Source: Bacillota bacterium (lineage in GTDB: Bacteria; Bacillota; Sulfobacillia; Symbiobacteriales; Symbiobacteriaceae). From it: 5,726 nucleotides of DNA. The stretch spans positions 1 to 5,726 of the forward strand of contig JAQBPS010000711.1 of NCBI GenBank assembly GCA_028287415.1, given 5' to 3'. The position numbers and the translations under genes are program-made. Below, piece after piece: positions 1 to 5,400 of this stretch (the stretch's first letter is position 1; every line of letters begins with the position of its first letter). The notes under the pieces were generated by a model, which saw nothing but the letters and a program-made list of their open reading frames with translations, did not search any database and was not told where the DNA came from.

Positions 1-256
1 CAGCCTGAAGCTGCTCCAGATAGGCCAGGGCCGCAGCGGATCGATCGACGGCGTACACCAGCCCCTCCGGCCCGACCCGCCGGGCCGCCTCAACGCTGAC
101 AAAGCCCGGCCCCGAGCCAATGTCGAGCACCCGATCACCAGGCTGCAATCCCAATCCGTCCAGCCATCCGGCCGACAGGGGCGCCCGCAGCCGCTGGCGC
201 TCATACACATCCGCCCACGACACATCGCTCATGTCCTTGCGATACGGCTCATGCAA
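1..256 (-). CDS. Class I SAM-dependent methyltransferase, N-terminal part (cut by window edge)
   Basis: This is the first ~85 codons of a Rossmann-fold methyltransferase; the rest runs off the left edge. Motif I is clear at residues 43-51 (VLDIGSGPG, the SAM-binding glycine loop), and the sequence ending in VYAVDRS supplies the acidic residue at the end of strand beta-2 (Asp71) that normally holds the ribose. The substrate cannot be told from this part. Start choice: TTG at 256-254 has AGGGGG eight bases upstream, overlapping the stop of the preceding gene, and gives an N-terminus beginning HEPYRKDMSDVSW. The in-frame ATG at 232-230 has AAGGA only one base away, a poor spacing, so I prefer TTG. 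The frame is closed just upstream by the TAG of the neighbouring gene, 12 bases away, so the two are probably cotranscribed with marR. Family is confident; exact start and function are not. Confidence 0.85.
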   Translation of the reverse strand, partial: MHEPYRKDMSDVSWADVYERQRLRAPLSAGWLDGLGLQPGDRVLDIGSGPGFVSVEAARRVGPEGLVYAVDRSAAALAYLEQLQA

Positions 257-268
257 CGGGCATACCCC

Positions 269-571
269 CTACAGTCCGAACTGGTAGACCGACCACCCAA
301 TCAACGCCAGGGAGAGGGCCGCGGAGAGCCCCCCAAAGATCCGCATACCGGTGGGGCGCTGGCGGCGCCACAGCCGGTAGACTGTCCAGCCTGTCATCAT
401 CAGCGATATCAGCAGCATTGCCCTGCGCAGCACCGGGAACTGGTTCATGAAACCCATCCCGGCGCTACCCATGCCCAGCGTGAACAGCAGCATATGTAGT
501 GTGTGATGTTGGCTCGCCAAGAACGCCAGGAGCATGGAACCCACGGCCGTCAGGCCCTCTCTGCGCAGCAC
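269..571 (-). CDS. Small Met/His-rich three-helix membrane protein, unknown function
   Basis: This 100-residue protein is not one I recognise. Three hydrophobic stretches are visible at about residues 9-41, 51-68 and 79-99, separated by basic loops (LRR at 48-50; RLWRRQR at 66-72), so it should be an inner-membrane protein with a short cytoplasmic basic loop. The first segment carries His22, His23 and His26 with Met27, Met34, Met39 and Met42; the protein has ten Met in all and no Cys. The start is GTG at 571-569, only four bases after the marR stop, with AGGGGG from the end of marR about ten bases upstream, so translation is probably coupled to marR. The methyltransferase follows 12 bases later. 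The operon context implies MarR control. A metal- or small-molecule-related role is possible but only inferred. Confidence 0.75.
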   Translation of the reverse strand: MLRREGLTAVGSMLLAFLASQHHTLHMLLFTLGMGSAGMGFMNQFPVLRRAMLLISLMMTGWTVYRLWRRQRPTGMRIFGGLSAALSLALIGWSVYQFGL

Positions 572-575
572 GGCG

Positions 576-1001
576 CTACGTCCCCCTCAGTGCATCGGTC
601 AGCAGCGCCAGGGACTCGAGAATCTGAGGCCGCTTCGCAGGCGGAATCTGCTGCCAGAGCGCCGCGTACTTGACGCTGGCGCTCGCCTGGACCTCCCGGA
701 GCGCCGTGCGGCCGCGCTCGGTCAGGGCGAGGTGCGCCTCCCGCCGGTTCCGGGGGTTCACAGCCTTGGCCACCCAGTCACGGTCGACCAGTTGTGCCAC
801 AAGGCGGCTGGTCGTGCTCTTGTCGAGCCCGAGCTGGTCCGCCAGGGCTTGCTGCGTCAGCGCCTCGGCGCTGCCGAGCAGCTGAAGCGCGTGCGCCTGG
901 GAGGTCGGAAGCGGCTGGCCACAGGGGGTTCGCTCCTGGTCAAGCAAACCGAACGAACGGATAAATCGCTGGATCCGCAACTGCAATTCTTGTTCCGCCA
1001 T
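576..1001 (-). CDS. MarR-family transcriptional regulator
   Basis: A 141-residue winged-helix repressor of typical MarR length. The helix-turn-helix lies at about residues 49-78 (LTQQALADQLGLDKSTTSRL), followed by the wing with the basic RNRR at 84-87 and the closing LTERG at 93-97. The flanking N- and C-terminal helices would form the dimer interface. There is a single cysteine, Cys27, in an RTPCG motif just before the first winged-helix helix. The ATG at 1001-999 is fixed by an in-frame TGA immediately upstream. It is the first gene of an apparent three-gene operon (marR, membrane protein, methyltransferase). Two palindromes of MarR-operator style directly upstream suggest autoregulation. 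The ligand is unknown; Cys27 could make it a redox or electrophile sensor, but that is inference. Confidence 0.93.
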   Translation of the reverse strand: MAEQELQLRIQRFIRSFGLLDQERTPCGQPLPTSQAHALQLLGSAEALTQQALADQLGLDKSTTSRLVAQLVDRDWVAKAVNPRNRREAHLALTERGRTALREVQASASVKYAALWQQIPPAKRPQILESLALLTDALRGT

Positions 1002-1006
1002 GAGCC

Positions 1007-1012
1007 ATCACC
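1007..1012 (-). promoter_or_regulatory. Ribosome binding site candidate for marR
   Basis: GGTGAT matches part of the extended anti-Shine-Dalgarno complement (AGGTGATC) and lies five bases before the marR ATG. It sits between the proposed -10 box and its expected transcription start, so it could act only if transcription begins further upstream. Confidence 0.4.
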
Positions 1013-1018
1013 ATTATA
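1013..1018 (-). promoter_or_regulatory. Consensus -10 box (TATAAT) before marR
   Basis: A perfect TATAAT reads toward marR, ending 11 bases before its ATG. No good -35 hexamer is found at 16-19 bases spacing (GCGCAA at 17). Transcription from it would start near 1006 and leave a leader of only about five bases. The adjoining operator palindromes would cover the -35 and spacer, which suits repression by the gene's own product. Confidence 0.5.
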
Positions 1019-1033
1019 GTTGTATCACACAAC
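1019..1033. promoter_or_regulatory. Putative MarR operator 1 (GTTGTATCACACAAC)
   Basis: Perfect five-base arms GTTGT and ACAAC are separated by five bases, directly abutting the TATAAT of the marR promoter. MarR dimers commonly bind palindromes of this size with TTG/CAA half-sites. Assignment to this MarR is inferred from position. Confidence 0.6.
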
Positions 1034-1034
1034 C

Positions 1035-1048
1035 GTTGCGCACGCAAC
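1035..1048. promoter_or_regulatory. Putative MarR operator 2 (GTTGCGCACGCAAC)
   Basis: Perfect six-base arms GTTGCG and CGCAAC flank a two-base centre, one base away from operator 1 and sharing its GTTG/CAAC ends. It covers the region where the -35 of the marR promoter would lie. The flanking TAG at 1017-1019 and CTA at 1048-1050 extend the symmetry of the whole block (TAGTTG ... CAACTA). Confidence 0.6.
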
Positions 1049-1074
1049 TATTCTGAGAGATCAGTTGCCGCATA

Positions 1075-1116
1075 AAGGGCGAAGGGCCACGGCAATTGCC
1101 GTGGCCCTTCGCCCTT
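1075..1116 (-). terminator. Perfect 42-nt palindrome, probable terminator of the aco operon
   Basis: The two 21-base arms are exact reverse complements with no spacer (centre AA|TT at 1095/1096). The arm begins AAGGGCGAAGGGCCACGG. It lies 11 bases after the acoX stop and before the marR promoter, the expected place for a factor-independent terminator. In the transcript the stem would be very stable and GC-rich, with AAUU at its tip. The U-tract after it is short (UUUAU), weaker than the classical rule, so termination may lean on stem strength or the element may have another role. Confidence 0.7.
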
Positions 1117-1127
1117 GGCCCTTTGTG

Positions 1128-2099
1128 CTACGACAGCAGAAGCTCCGGCACCAACACCACCGGGCCCTGGTCGCTCACGTGCACAAGCACCCTGCTGCCC
1201 GCCGGCACCACGCACAGCCGCTCCCCGTCCAGGCTGATCACGCCCGGCCCCGACCCCAGCTCCACGCCGTCGCCCAGCGCGACCCGGCCCCATTCCGCCA
1301 CACGCACCGTGCCGAAGAAGCCAGGCCCCAGCGGTACCCGGTACGCCGGGCCAGGGCCGGCGCCGTCCAGGCGCACCCGGGCCCCGAACGGCTCCTGCCG
1401 CCCGACCGGGCAGATGCGGGCCGCAATCGCTGACAGCCCGATCGCCTGCGGCTCCCCCTGGGTGACCACGAGCGCCCGGATCGCCTCCGGCTGCCACACG
1501 GCGCCCGTCCCGGTGAACGCCCCGTCCAGGAGGGCGACGTCAACCAGCGCCAGGTCGGTCCAGTCCCCGACCGCGACTCGCAGCACCTTCTCCCGGCGGC
1601 ACCCGGCCCCATCCATGCGGACCGCTGCCAACCCCGCTGCCAGTCCGGCGATGGTCGGCTCCAACACAAAAGGAAAGGCGTTGTTCGTCCCCGTGGAGAT
1701 CGGCATCAGCGGCACATCGCCGCTCTCTTTGGCGACAAGCCTGTTCGTGCCGTCCCCACCGAGCGTGACGATCGCAGCGGCGCCAAGGCTGACCATCTGA
1801 GCGGTTGCCAGCGAGGTCTCGGATGGCTCACCCCGCACAACCTCCAGGACCGGGCGCAGCACCATGCTGCCCCGGTCCTGTGCGCGCAGCGACTCAAAGG
1901 CGGAGGCGACCAGGCGGGCGGGGTCGGGCATGTAGAGCACCTGCTGCACCCCCGCCTCGCCCAGTCCGGTGAAAACCCGCTGGAGCATGCGCACCTTGGT
2001 TGTGTTCTCCATGGTGGTGCCGTAGCCCACCAGCCGCCGGATATCCTTGCCGGAGAATGGGTTGGCGATGATGCCCGCCACGCCACGCCGCCTACGCAC
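1128..2099 (-). CDS. acoX: AcoX-type ATP-NAD kinase-fold protein of the acetoin operon
   Basis: A 323-residue member of the NAD-kinase/diacylglycerol-kinase fold. It shows the N-terminal IIANPFSGKDIRRL (residues ~10-23), the nucleotide-binding GGDGTNR at 114-120 and the STGTNNAFP stretch at 135-143. This combination is what I know from AcoX, encoded with acetoin dehydrogenase genes; its biochemical role has not been settled and it is not a subunit of the complex. The GTG start at 2099-2097 overlaps the acoC stop by eight bases (GTGCGTAG), suggesting coupled translation. A second GTG at 2081-2079, with AGGCGG about six bases upstream, would remove the six residues MRRRRG and begin VAGIIANP; both are possible. 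It is the last gene of the operon and is followed by a palindromic terminator. Confidence 0.82.
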   Translation of the reverse strand: MRRRRGVAGIIANPFSGKDIRRLVGYGTTMENTTKVRMLQRVFTGLGEAGVQQVLYMPDPARLVASAFESLRAQDRGSMVLRPVLEVVRGEPSETSLATAQMVSLGAAAIVTLGGDGTNRLVAKESGDVPLMPISTGTNNAFPFVLEPTIAGLAAGLAAVRMDGAGCRREKVLRVAVGDWTDLALVDVALLDGAFTGTGAVWQPEAIRALVVTQGEPQAIGLSAIAARICPVGRQEPFGARVRLDGAGPGPAYRVPLGPGFFGTVRVAEWGRVALGDGVELGSGPGVISLDGERLCVVPAGSRVLVHVSDQGPVVLVPELLLS

Positions 2100-3210
2100 G
2101 GTTCACCCAGCCTGTCGGCGAACTCAGCCGGTCGGCAATCCGCCCCAGGAAAGCGGCGGCCGGCGCCCCGTTGATCAGCCGGTGATCGACCGTGAGGCTC
2201 AAGGTGATTACCTTGACCGGCCGCACCTCGCCCCGCACAAACGCGGCACGCTCGAGCACCCGGCCCACGCCAAGGATGGCCGGCTGGGGCGGGTTAAGCA
2301 CCGGCGTGAAAAAGTCGACGCCCTGCACGCCCAGATTGGTCACCGTGAAGGTGGCACCCACGTAGTCCACGGGGCGGCCCGCGCGCACCGCCGCGGTGAG
2401 CCGCTGCCGTTCGGCGGCGAGCGCGGCCAGGTCCAACTGGTCGGCCTGGCGAATGACCGGGACCAGCAGGTCATCGCCCCGCGCAACCGCGAAGCCCAGG
2501 TTGATCCCCTCGGGCAGCACGACCGCATCATTGTCCAGCACGCCCTGCATCCGCGGCAGCTCCTGCAGTGCCAGGACCACCGCCCGGTGGAGCAGATCGC
2601 TCAGGCTGACCGGCGAGCCGGACTGCTTCAGCGCTTCACGCAGGGCAGTCAGCGCGGTCACATCCACCTCGCGTCCGAGTGTCAGCTGGGCCGTCTCCCG
2701 GAGGCTCGCCAGCATGCGCGCACCGGTCGCCTTCTGCGCCGGCGAAAGCGGCATGCGCCGGCCGCTGGCGGCGGCGCCCCGGACATCATCCTCCGTGATG
2801 CGTCCTTCCGGGCCGGAGCCACGCACCCCGGCAATGTCCACACCAAGCTCCCGTGCGATGCGGCGGGCAGCCGGGGTGGCCCGCACTTCGCGGGTGGGCT
2901 GTTCCGGGGGCGCAGGTGTCTCCTTGGGTGCGGCCGGGGCAGTCCCGGTACCGGCAGGCCCGGCATCCCCGGCATCCCCGATCAGGCACAGCGGCACCCC
3001 GACCTTCACCATCTCCCCCTGCGGCACCAGGATCGCCTGCACCACGCCATCTGCGTCGGCGTAAACCTCCGTGGAGACCTTGTCGAACTGCACCTCCAGG
3101 AGGAGTTCACCCGCCCGCACCGCCTGGCCTTCGGCCTTGAACCAGTTGACGATAAACCCCTCGGCGTCCGGCTCTGCGACCGCGGGCGGCAGTCGGAATT
3201 CGTTCGGCAC
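2092..3210 (-). CDS. acoC: Dihydrolipoamide acyltransferase E2 of acetoin/2-oxo acid dehydrogenase complex
   Basis: E2 accepts the acyl group from E1 on a lipoyl arm and transfers it to CoA; its catalytic domain forms the core of the complex. The 372 residues show one lipoyl domain (1-78) with the lipoylated Lys44 in FDKVSTEV, an Ala/Pro/Gly-rich linker (79-108), a peripheral-subunit-binding domain (about 109-145; TPAARRIARELGVDI) and the acyltransferase domain (about 155-372). The catalytic motif near the C-terminus reads HRLING (His343, Asn347) instead of the usual HxxxDG, and the TNLG at 291-294 has Thr where Ser is common. The GTG start at 3210 is forced by an in-frame TGA two codons upstream; GGGGGCGAT precedes it. 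It lies 19 bases after acoB. A single lipoyl domain is normal for acetoin-type and Gram-positive E2s. The acoC name rests on the neighbouring acoX. Confidence 0.88.
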   Translation of the reverse strand: MPNEFRLPPAVAEPDAEGFIVNWFKAEGQAVRAGELLLEVQFDKVSTEVYADADGVVQAILVPQGEMVKVGVPLCLIGDAGDAGPAGTGTAPAAPKETPAPPEQPTREVRATPAARRIARELGVDIAGVRGSGPEGRITEDDVRGAAASGRRMPLSPAQKATGARMLASLRETAQLTLGREVDVTALTALREALKQSGSPVSLSDLLHRAVVLALQELPRMQGVLDNDAVVLPEGINLGFAVARGDDLLVPVIRQADQLDLAALAAERQRLTAAVRAGRPVDYVGATFTVTNLGVQGVDFFTPVLNPPQPAILGVGRVLERAAFVRGEVRPVKVITLSLTVDHRLINGAPAAAFLGRIADRLSSPTGWVNRA

Positions 3211-3229
3211 GGTTCATCGCCCCCAGTGG

Positions 3230-4252
3230 CTACGAATTGAGGAGTTCCTTGACGGCGGCGACAATCTTCGGGGCATCCGGCAGCACGAACTGTTCGAGCG
3301 GCCGTGCGAACGGGATCGGCACATCTGGGACCGCCAGCCGCCTGACCGGCGCATCCAGGTAATCAAACGCCCGCTCCGCCACCGTCGCGGCGATCTCTCC
3401 GCTCATGCCGTAGCTCAGATAATCCTCGTCCACAACCAGGAGCCGGTGGGTCTTCTTTACCGAGCGCACGACCGCTTCCCGGTCCAGCGGCACCAGCGTG
3501 CGCAGGTCGATCACCTCCGCCGAAATCCCCTCCCGCTCGAGCTCGCGGGCGGCCTCCAGCGCATGGTACACGCCCATGGAGACCGAGACGATGGTCACAT
3601 CCGTGCCCTCGCGCTTGACGTCAGCCTGTCCGAACGGGATGGCATAGGCCTCTTCCGGGACGTGGCCGGTCGCATCCTTGACGAGCGTCATCCACCCGAG
3701 GCCCATCAGCCCCTTGTGGAACATGAAGAGCACGGGGTTGTCGTCCCGGATCGCCTGGGTCATCAAGCCCTTGGCGTCGTAAGGCGTGGAGGGCACCACC
3801 ACCTTGAGGCCCGGCAGGTGGGCGAACGTGCCCCACAGGCTCTGGGAGTGCTGGCCGGCATCGTTGTAGCCGCCGCCGGTGGCGGTCATCAGCACCAGCG
3901 GCACCTTCATGTGGCCGCCCGCAAAGTACGTATTCTTGGCGATATGGTTATAGATCTGGTCCATACAGACCCCGAAGAAGTCGACAAACATCAGTTCGGC
4001 GATCGGGCGCATCCCCTCCATGGCGGCGCCCAGGGCCGCACCGATGAAGCCCGTCTCGGAGATCGGCGTGTCGATCACCCGCTCCGGGCCGAACTTCTCG
4101 AGCAGGCCGGCGGTGGAGCTGAAAATGCCGCCGTAGATGCCGACATCCTCACCCAGCACAAACACGCGCTCATCCTGCTCCATCTCCTGGGCGATCGCCT
4201 CAGTAATCGCTTTGGACATCGTCAGTTTCCGATCCGCATTAATTGACAGCAT
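3230..4252 (-). CDS. acoB: E1 beta subunit of acetoin/2-oxo acid dehydrogenase complex
   Basis: The 340-residue beta subunit pairs with E1 alpha in the alpha2beta2 thiamine diphosphate enzyme. Visible family landmarks are GEDVGIYGG at 34-42, DTPISE at 61-66 (Glu66 is the expected activator of the cofactor's aminopyrimidine ring), RPIAELMFVDF at 82-92, and AGQHSQSLW at 132-140 with the conserved His135. The C-terminal transketolase-type domain follows from about residue 215 (EGTDVTIVSVS to the end). Start choice: ATG at 4252-4250 has AGGAGG seven bases upstream; a more distal in-frame start at 4285 would add MLRRRATGGAA, not expected in the family. This start overlaps the acoA stop by 14 bases, so translation is probably coupled. 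Its sequence resembles Bacillus AcoB as I remember it, though pyruvate or branched-chain E1 beta are close relatives. Confidence 0.92.
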   Translation of the reverse strand: MLSINADRKLTMSKAITEAIAQEMEQDERVFVLGEDVGIYGGIFSSTAGLLEKFGPERVIDTPISETGFIGAALGAAMEGMRPIAELMFVDFFGVCMDQIYNHIAKNTYFAGGHMKVPLVLMTATGGGYNDAGQHSQSLWGTFAHLPGLKVVVPSTPYDAKGLMTQAIRDDNPVLFMFHKGLMGLGWMTLVKDATGHVPEEAYAIPFGQADVKREGTDVTIVSVSMGVYHALEAARELEREGISAEVIDLRTLVPLDREAVVRSVKKTHRLLVVDEDYLSYGMSGEIAATVAERAFDYLDAPVRRLAVPDVPIPFARPLEQFVLPDAPKIVAAVKELLNS

Positions 4253-5264
4253 GGCGGCCCCTCCTGTCGCTCGTCGTCTCAACAAAGACGTGCTTCAGCG
4301 CCTCTTCAGGCGCCGGGTAGGCGGACTCCCGGGCGAAGGCGAACGCCTCCGCCACGCTCTGGCGGGCTTGCTGCTCTGTGTCGGTGATCTCCGTCTCCGG
4401 TGCCAGTTCCCGCTCGATCAGGTAAGTGCGGAACCGGGCGATCGGATCCTTCGCCCGCAGCCGCTCCACCTCGCCCTTGGGGCGGTAAAGCTCGGCGTCG
4501 CCCTGGAAGTGGCCGAAGAGGCGGTCGGTCTTCACCTCCAGCAGTGTGGGCCCCTCGCCGCGGCGGGCGCGGGCCACCGCCTCGCCGGCTGCCTCGTAAA
4601 CGGCGAGCAGGTCGTTCTCGCCCACATAGACGCCGGGGATGCCATACCCGGCAGCCCGGTCAGCGTTTGAAGCGACGGCGGTCGATTTCTGCTTCGGCAC
4701 CGAGATCGCGTAGTCGTTATCCTCGACGACGAAGATGACCGGCAGCCGCCAGAGGGCCGCCAGGTTGAGCCCCTCGTGGAAGGCGCCCTGGTTGGCTGCG
4801 CCCTCGCCGAAGAAGGTGACGGCCACCTTGTCGCTCTTTTGCTGGCGAAACGCAAGGGCGGCGCCTACGGCCTGCGGAATGCCGGCAGCAATAATCCCGC
4901 TGCATCCGAAATGCACATCCGGGTCGAATAGGTGCATGTGGCCACCCTTGCCCTGTCCCAGGCCGGTCACCTTGCCGAAGATCTCGGCGGTCATCCGTTT
5001 CAGATCGACGCCCTTGGCGATTGCGAAGTGATGCGGCCGGTGCGTGCCCGCCACCGCATCCTCCTTGCGGAGGTGCGCACAGACGCCGACGGCGACCGGC
5101 TCCTGACCGGCGGCCAGGTGCATCTCGCCGGGCACCGTGCCGGCGGCGATGTTGAAAACGGGTTGCTTGCCCTCGAGGTATGTCTGCGCCATGATCTCCT
5201 CATAGTGCCGGATGACCACCATATCCCGGTACATCTGTAGCAACCGCTCCTTGGGGATGCCCAC
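4239..5264 (-). CDS. acoA: E1 alpha subunit of acetoin/2-oxo acid dehydrogenase complex
   Basis: The alpha subunit binds thiamine diphosphate and Mg2+ and, with E1 beta, cleaves acetoin (or decarboxylates a 2-oxo acid). The 341 residues show the E1_dh domain throughout: MYRDMVVIRHYEE (11-23), LAAGQEPVAVGV (50-61), AEIFGKVTGLGQGKGGHMH (93-111), and the cofactor motif as GEGAANQG (153-160) and EDNDYAIS (181-188), where most relatives have GDG and ENN. The late GHFQGDAELYRP resembles the equivalent in acetoin enzymes. About ten extra residues (QPVFNIAAGTV) lie between EGK and PGEMHL relative to Bacillus AcoA. Start: GTG at 5264 has GGAGGT at ideal seven-base spacing and lies ~35 bases after the predicted transcription start. 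The frame stays open to TTG at 5399, but that would run through a hairpin and the promoter. Confidence 0.9.
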   Translation of the reverse strand: MGIPKERLLQMYRDMVVIRHYEEIMAQTYLEGKQPVFNIAAGTVPGEMHLAAGQEPVAVGVCAHLRKEDAVAGTHRPHHFAIAKGVDLKRMTAEIFGKVTGLGQGKGGHMHLFDPDVHFGCSGIIAAGIPQAVGAALAFRQQKSDKVAVTFFGEGAANQGAFHEGLNLAALWRLPVIFVVEDNDYAISVPKQKSTAVASNADRAAGYGIPGVYVGENDLLAVYEAAGEAVARARRGEGPTLLEVKTDRLFGHFQGDAELYRPKGEVERLRAKDPIARFRTYLIERELAPETEITDTEQQARQSVAEAFAFARESAYPAPEEALKHVFVETTSDRRGRHAVN

Positions 5265-5271
5265 GCCACCA

Positions 5272-5277
5272 ACCTCC
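5272..5277 (-). promoter_or_regulatory. Shine-Dalgarno of acoA (GGAGGT), decides the start
   Basis: GGAGGT sits seven bases before GTG 5264-5262, an ideal arrangement. The upstream in-frame TTG candidates (5399 and within the -10/transcription-start region near 5298) lack comparable sites, so acoA is set at 5264. Confidence 0.8.
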
Positions 5278-5305
5278 AGCTCTTCGAAATGTTTCGTCAA
5301 GAATG

Positions 5306-5335
5306 ATTGTACAGTTCGGACCGCCCCAATGCCAA
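5306..5335 (-). promoter_or_regulatory. Sigma-A-type promoter of the aco operon
   Basis: The -35 box TTGGCA (5335-5330) and -10 box TACAAT (5311-5306) each match consensus at five of six positions and are 18 bases apart. Transcription would start near 5299, giving a leader of about 35 bases that carries the GGAGGT of acoA. No sigma-54 type -24/-12 element (GG...GC) is evident at the corresponding position, unlike AcoR-controlled aco operons. Confidence 0.7.
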
Positions 5336-5336
5336 A

Positions 5337-5361
5337 GGCCGGACCCTGAGTGGGCCCGGCC
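5337..5361 (-). terminator. Hairpin terminator after the LytTR gene
   Basis: On the minus strand a ten-pair stem (GGCCGGGCCC with GGGTCCGGCC, one G-U pair) closes a five-base loop ACUCA and is followed by UUU. It lies 34 bases after the LytTR stop and ends one base before the -35 box of the aco promoter, so it would insulate aco from read-through. The U-run is short, so efficiency is uncertain. Confidence 0.6.
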
Positions 5362-5370
5362 GGGGGCTGA

Positions 5371-5400
5371 GCGGTCCAAATGGCGGCGTGGGCGGTCAAA
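5371..5400. repeat. Direct repeat GCGGTC(C)AAA, two copies 21 bp apart; LytTR-site candidate
   Basis: GCGGTCCAAA at 5371-5380 and GCGGTCAAA at 5392-5400 begin exactly 21 bases apart, two helical turns, upstream of the aco promoter. LytTR regulators characteristically bind two direct repeats of about nine bases at this spacing. A third, inverted, near-copy (TTCGGACCGC at 5315-5324) lies in the promoter spacer. Binding is inferred only. Confidence 0.4.

Noticed and set aside
251..263. ATG at 263 (ATGCCCGTTGCATGA) as start of the methyltransferase
   Set aside because: It is in the wrong frame and stops after four codons; the methyltransferase frame runs through TTG 256 and ATG 232.
1017..1050. 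The TAGTTG...CAACTA block as a recombination or attachment site
   Set aside because: No integrase, direct-repeat partner or tRNA gene is near; position beside marR and its promoter explains it as operators.
1096..1800. Plus-strand open frame of about 234 codons opposite acoX
   Set aside because: It starts inside the 42-nt palindrome, has low-complexity Ser/Pro/Thr/Arg composition, and is antisense to a gene with intact GGDGT and NPFSGKD motifs.
2047..4246. Long plus-strand open frames (2047-3240 and 3071-4246) opposite acoC and acoB
   Set aside because: Their translations are rich in Arg, His, Pro and Gly with no recognisable domain, and the opposite strand encodes clear E2 and E1 beta. Open antisense frames are expected in GC-rich genes.
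5265..5399. N-terminal extension of acoA to the TTG at 5399
   Set aside because: The added stretch is not E1-like, would cover the terminator hairpin and promoter, and lacks a ribosome binding site, whereas GTG 5264 has GGAGGT at ideal spacing.
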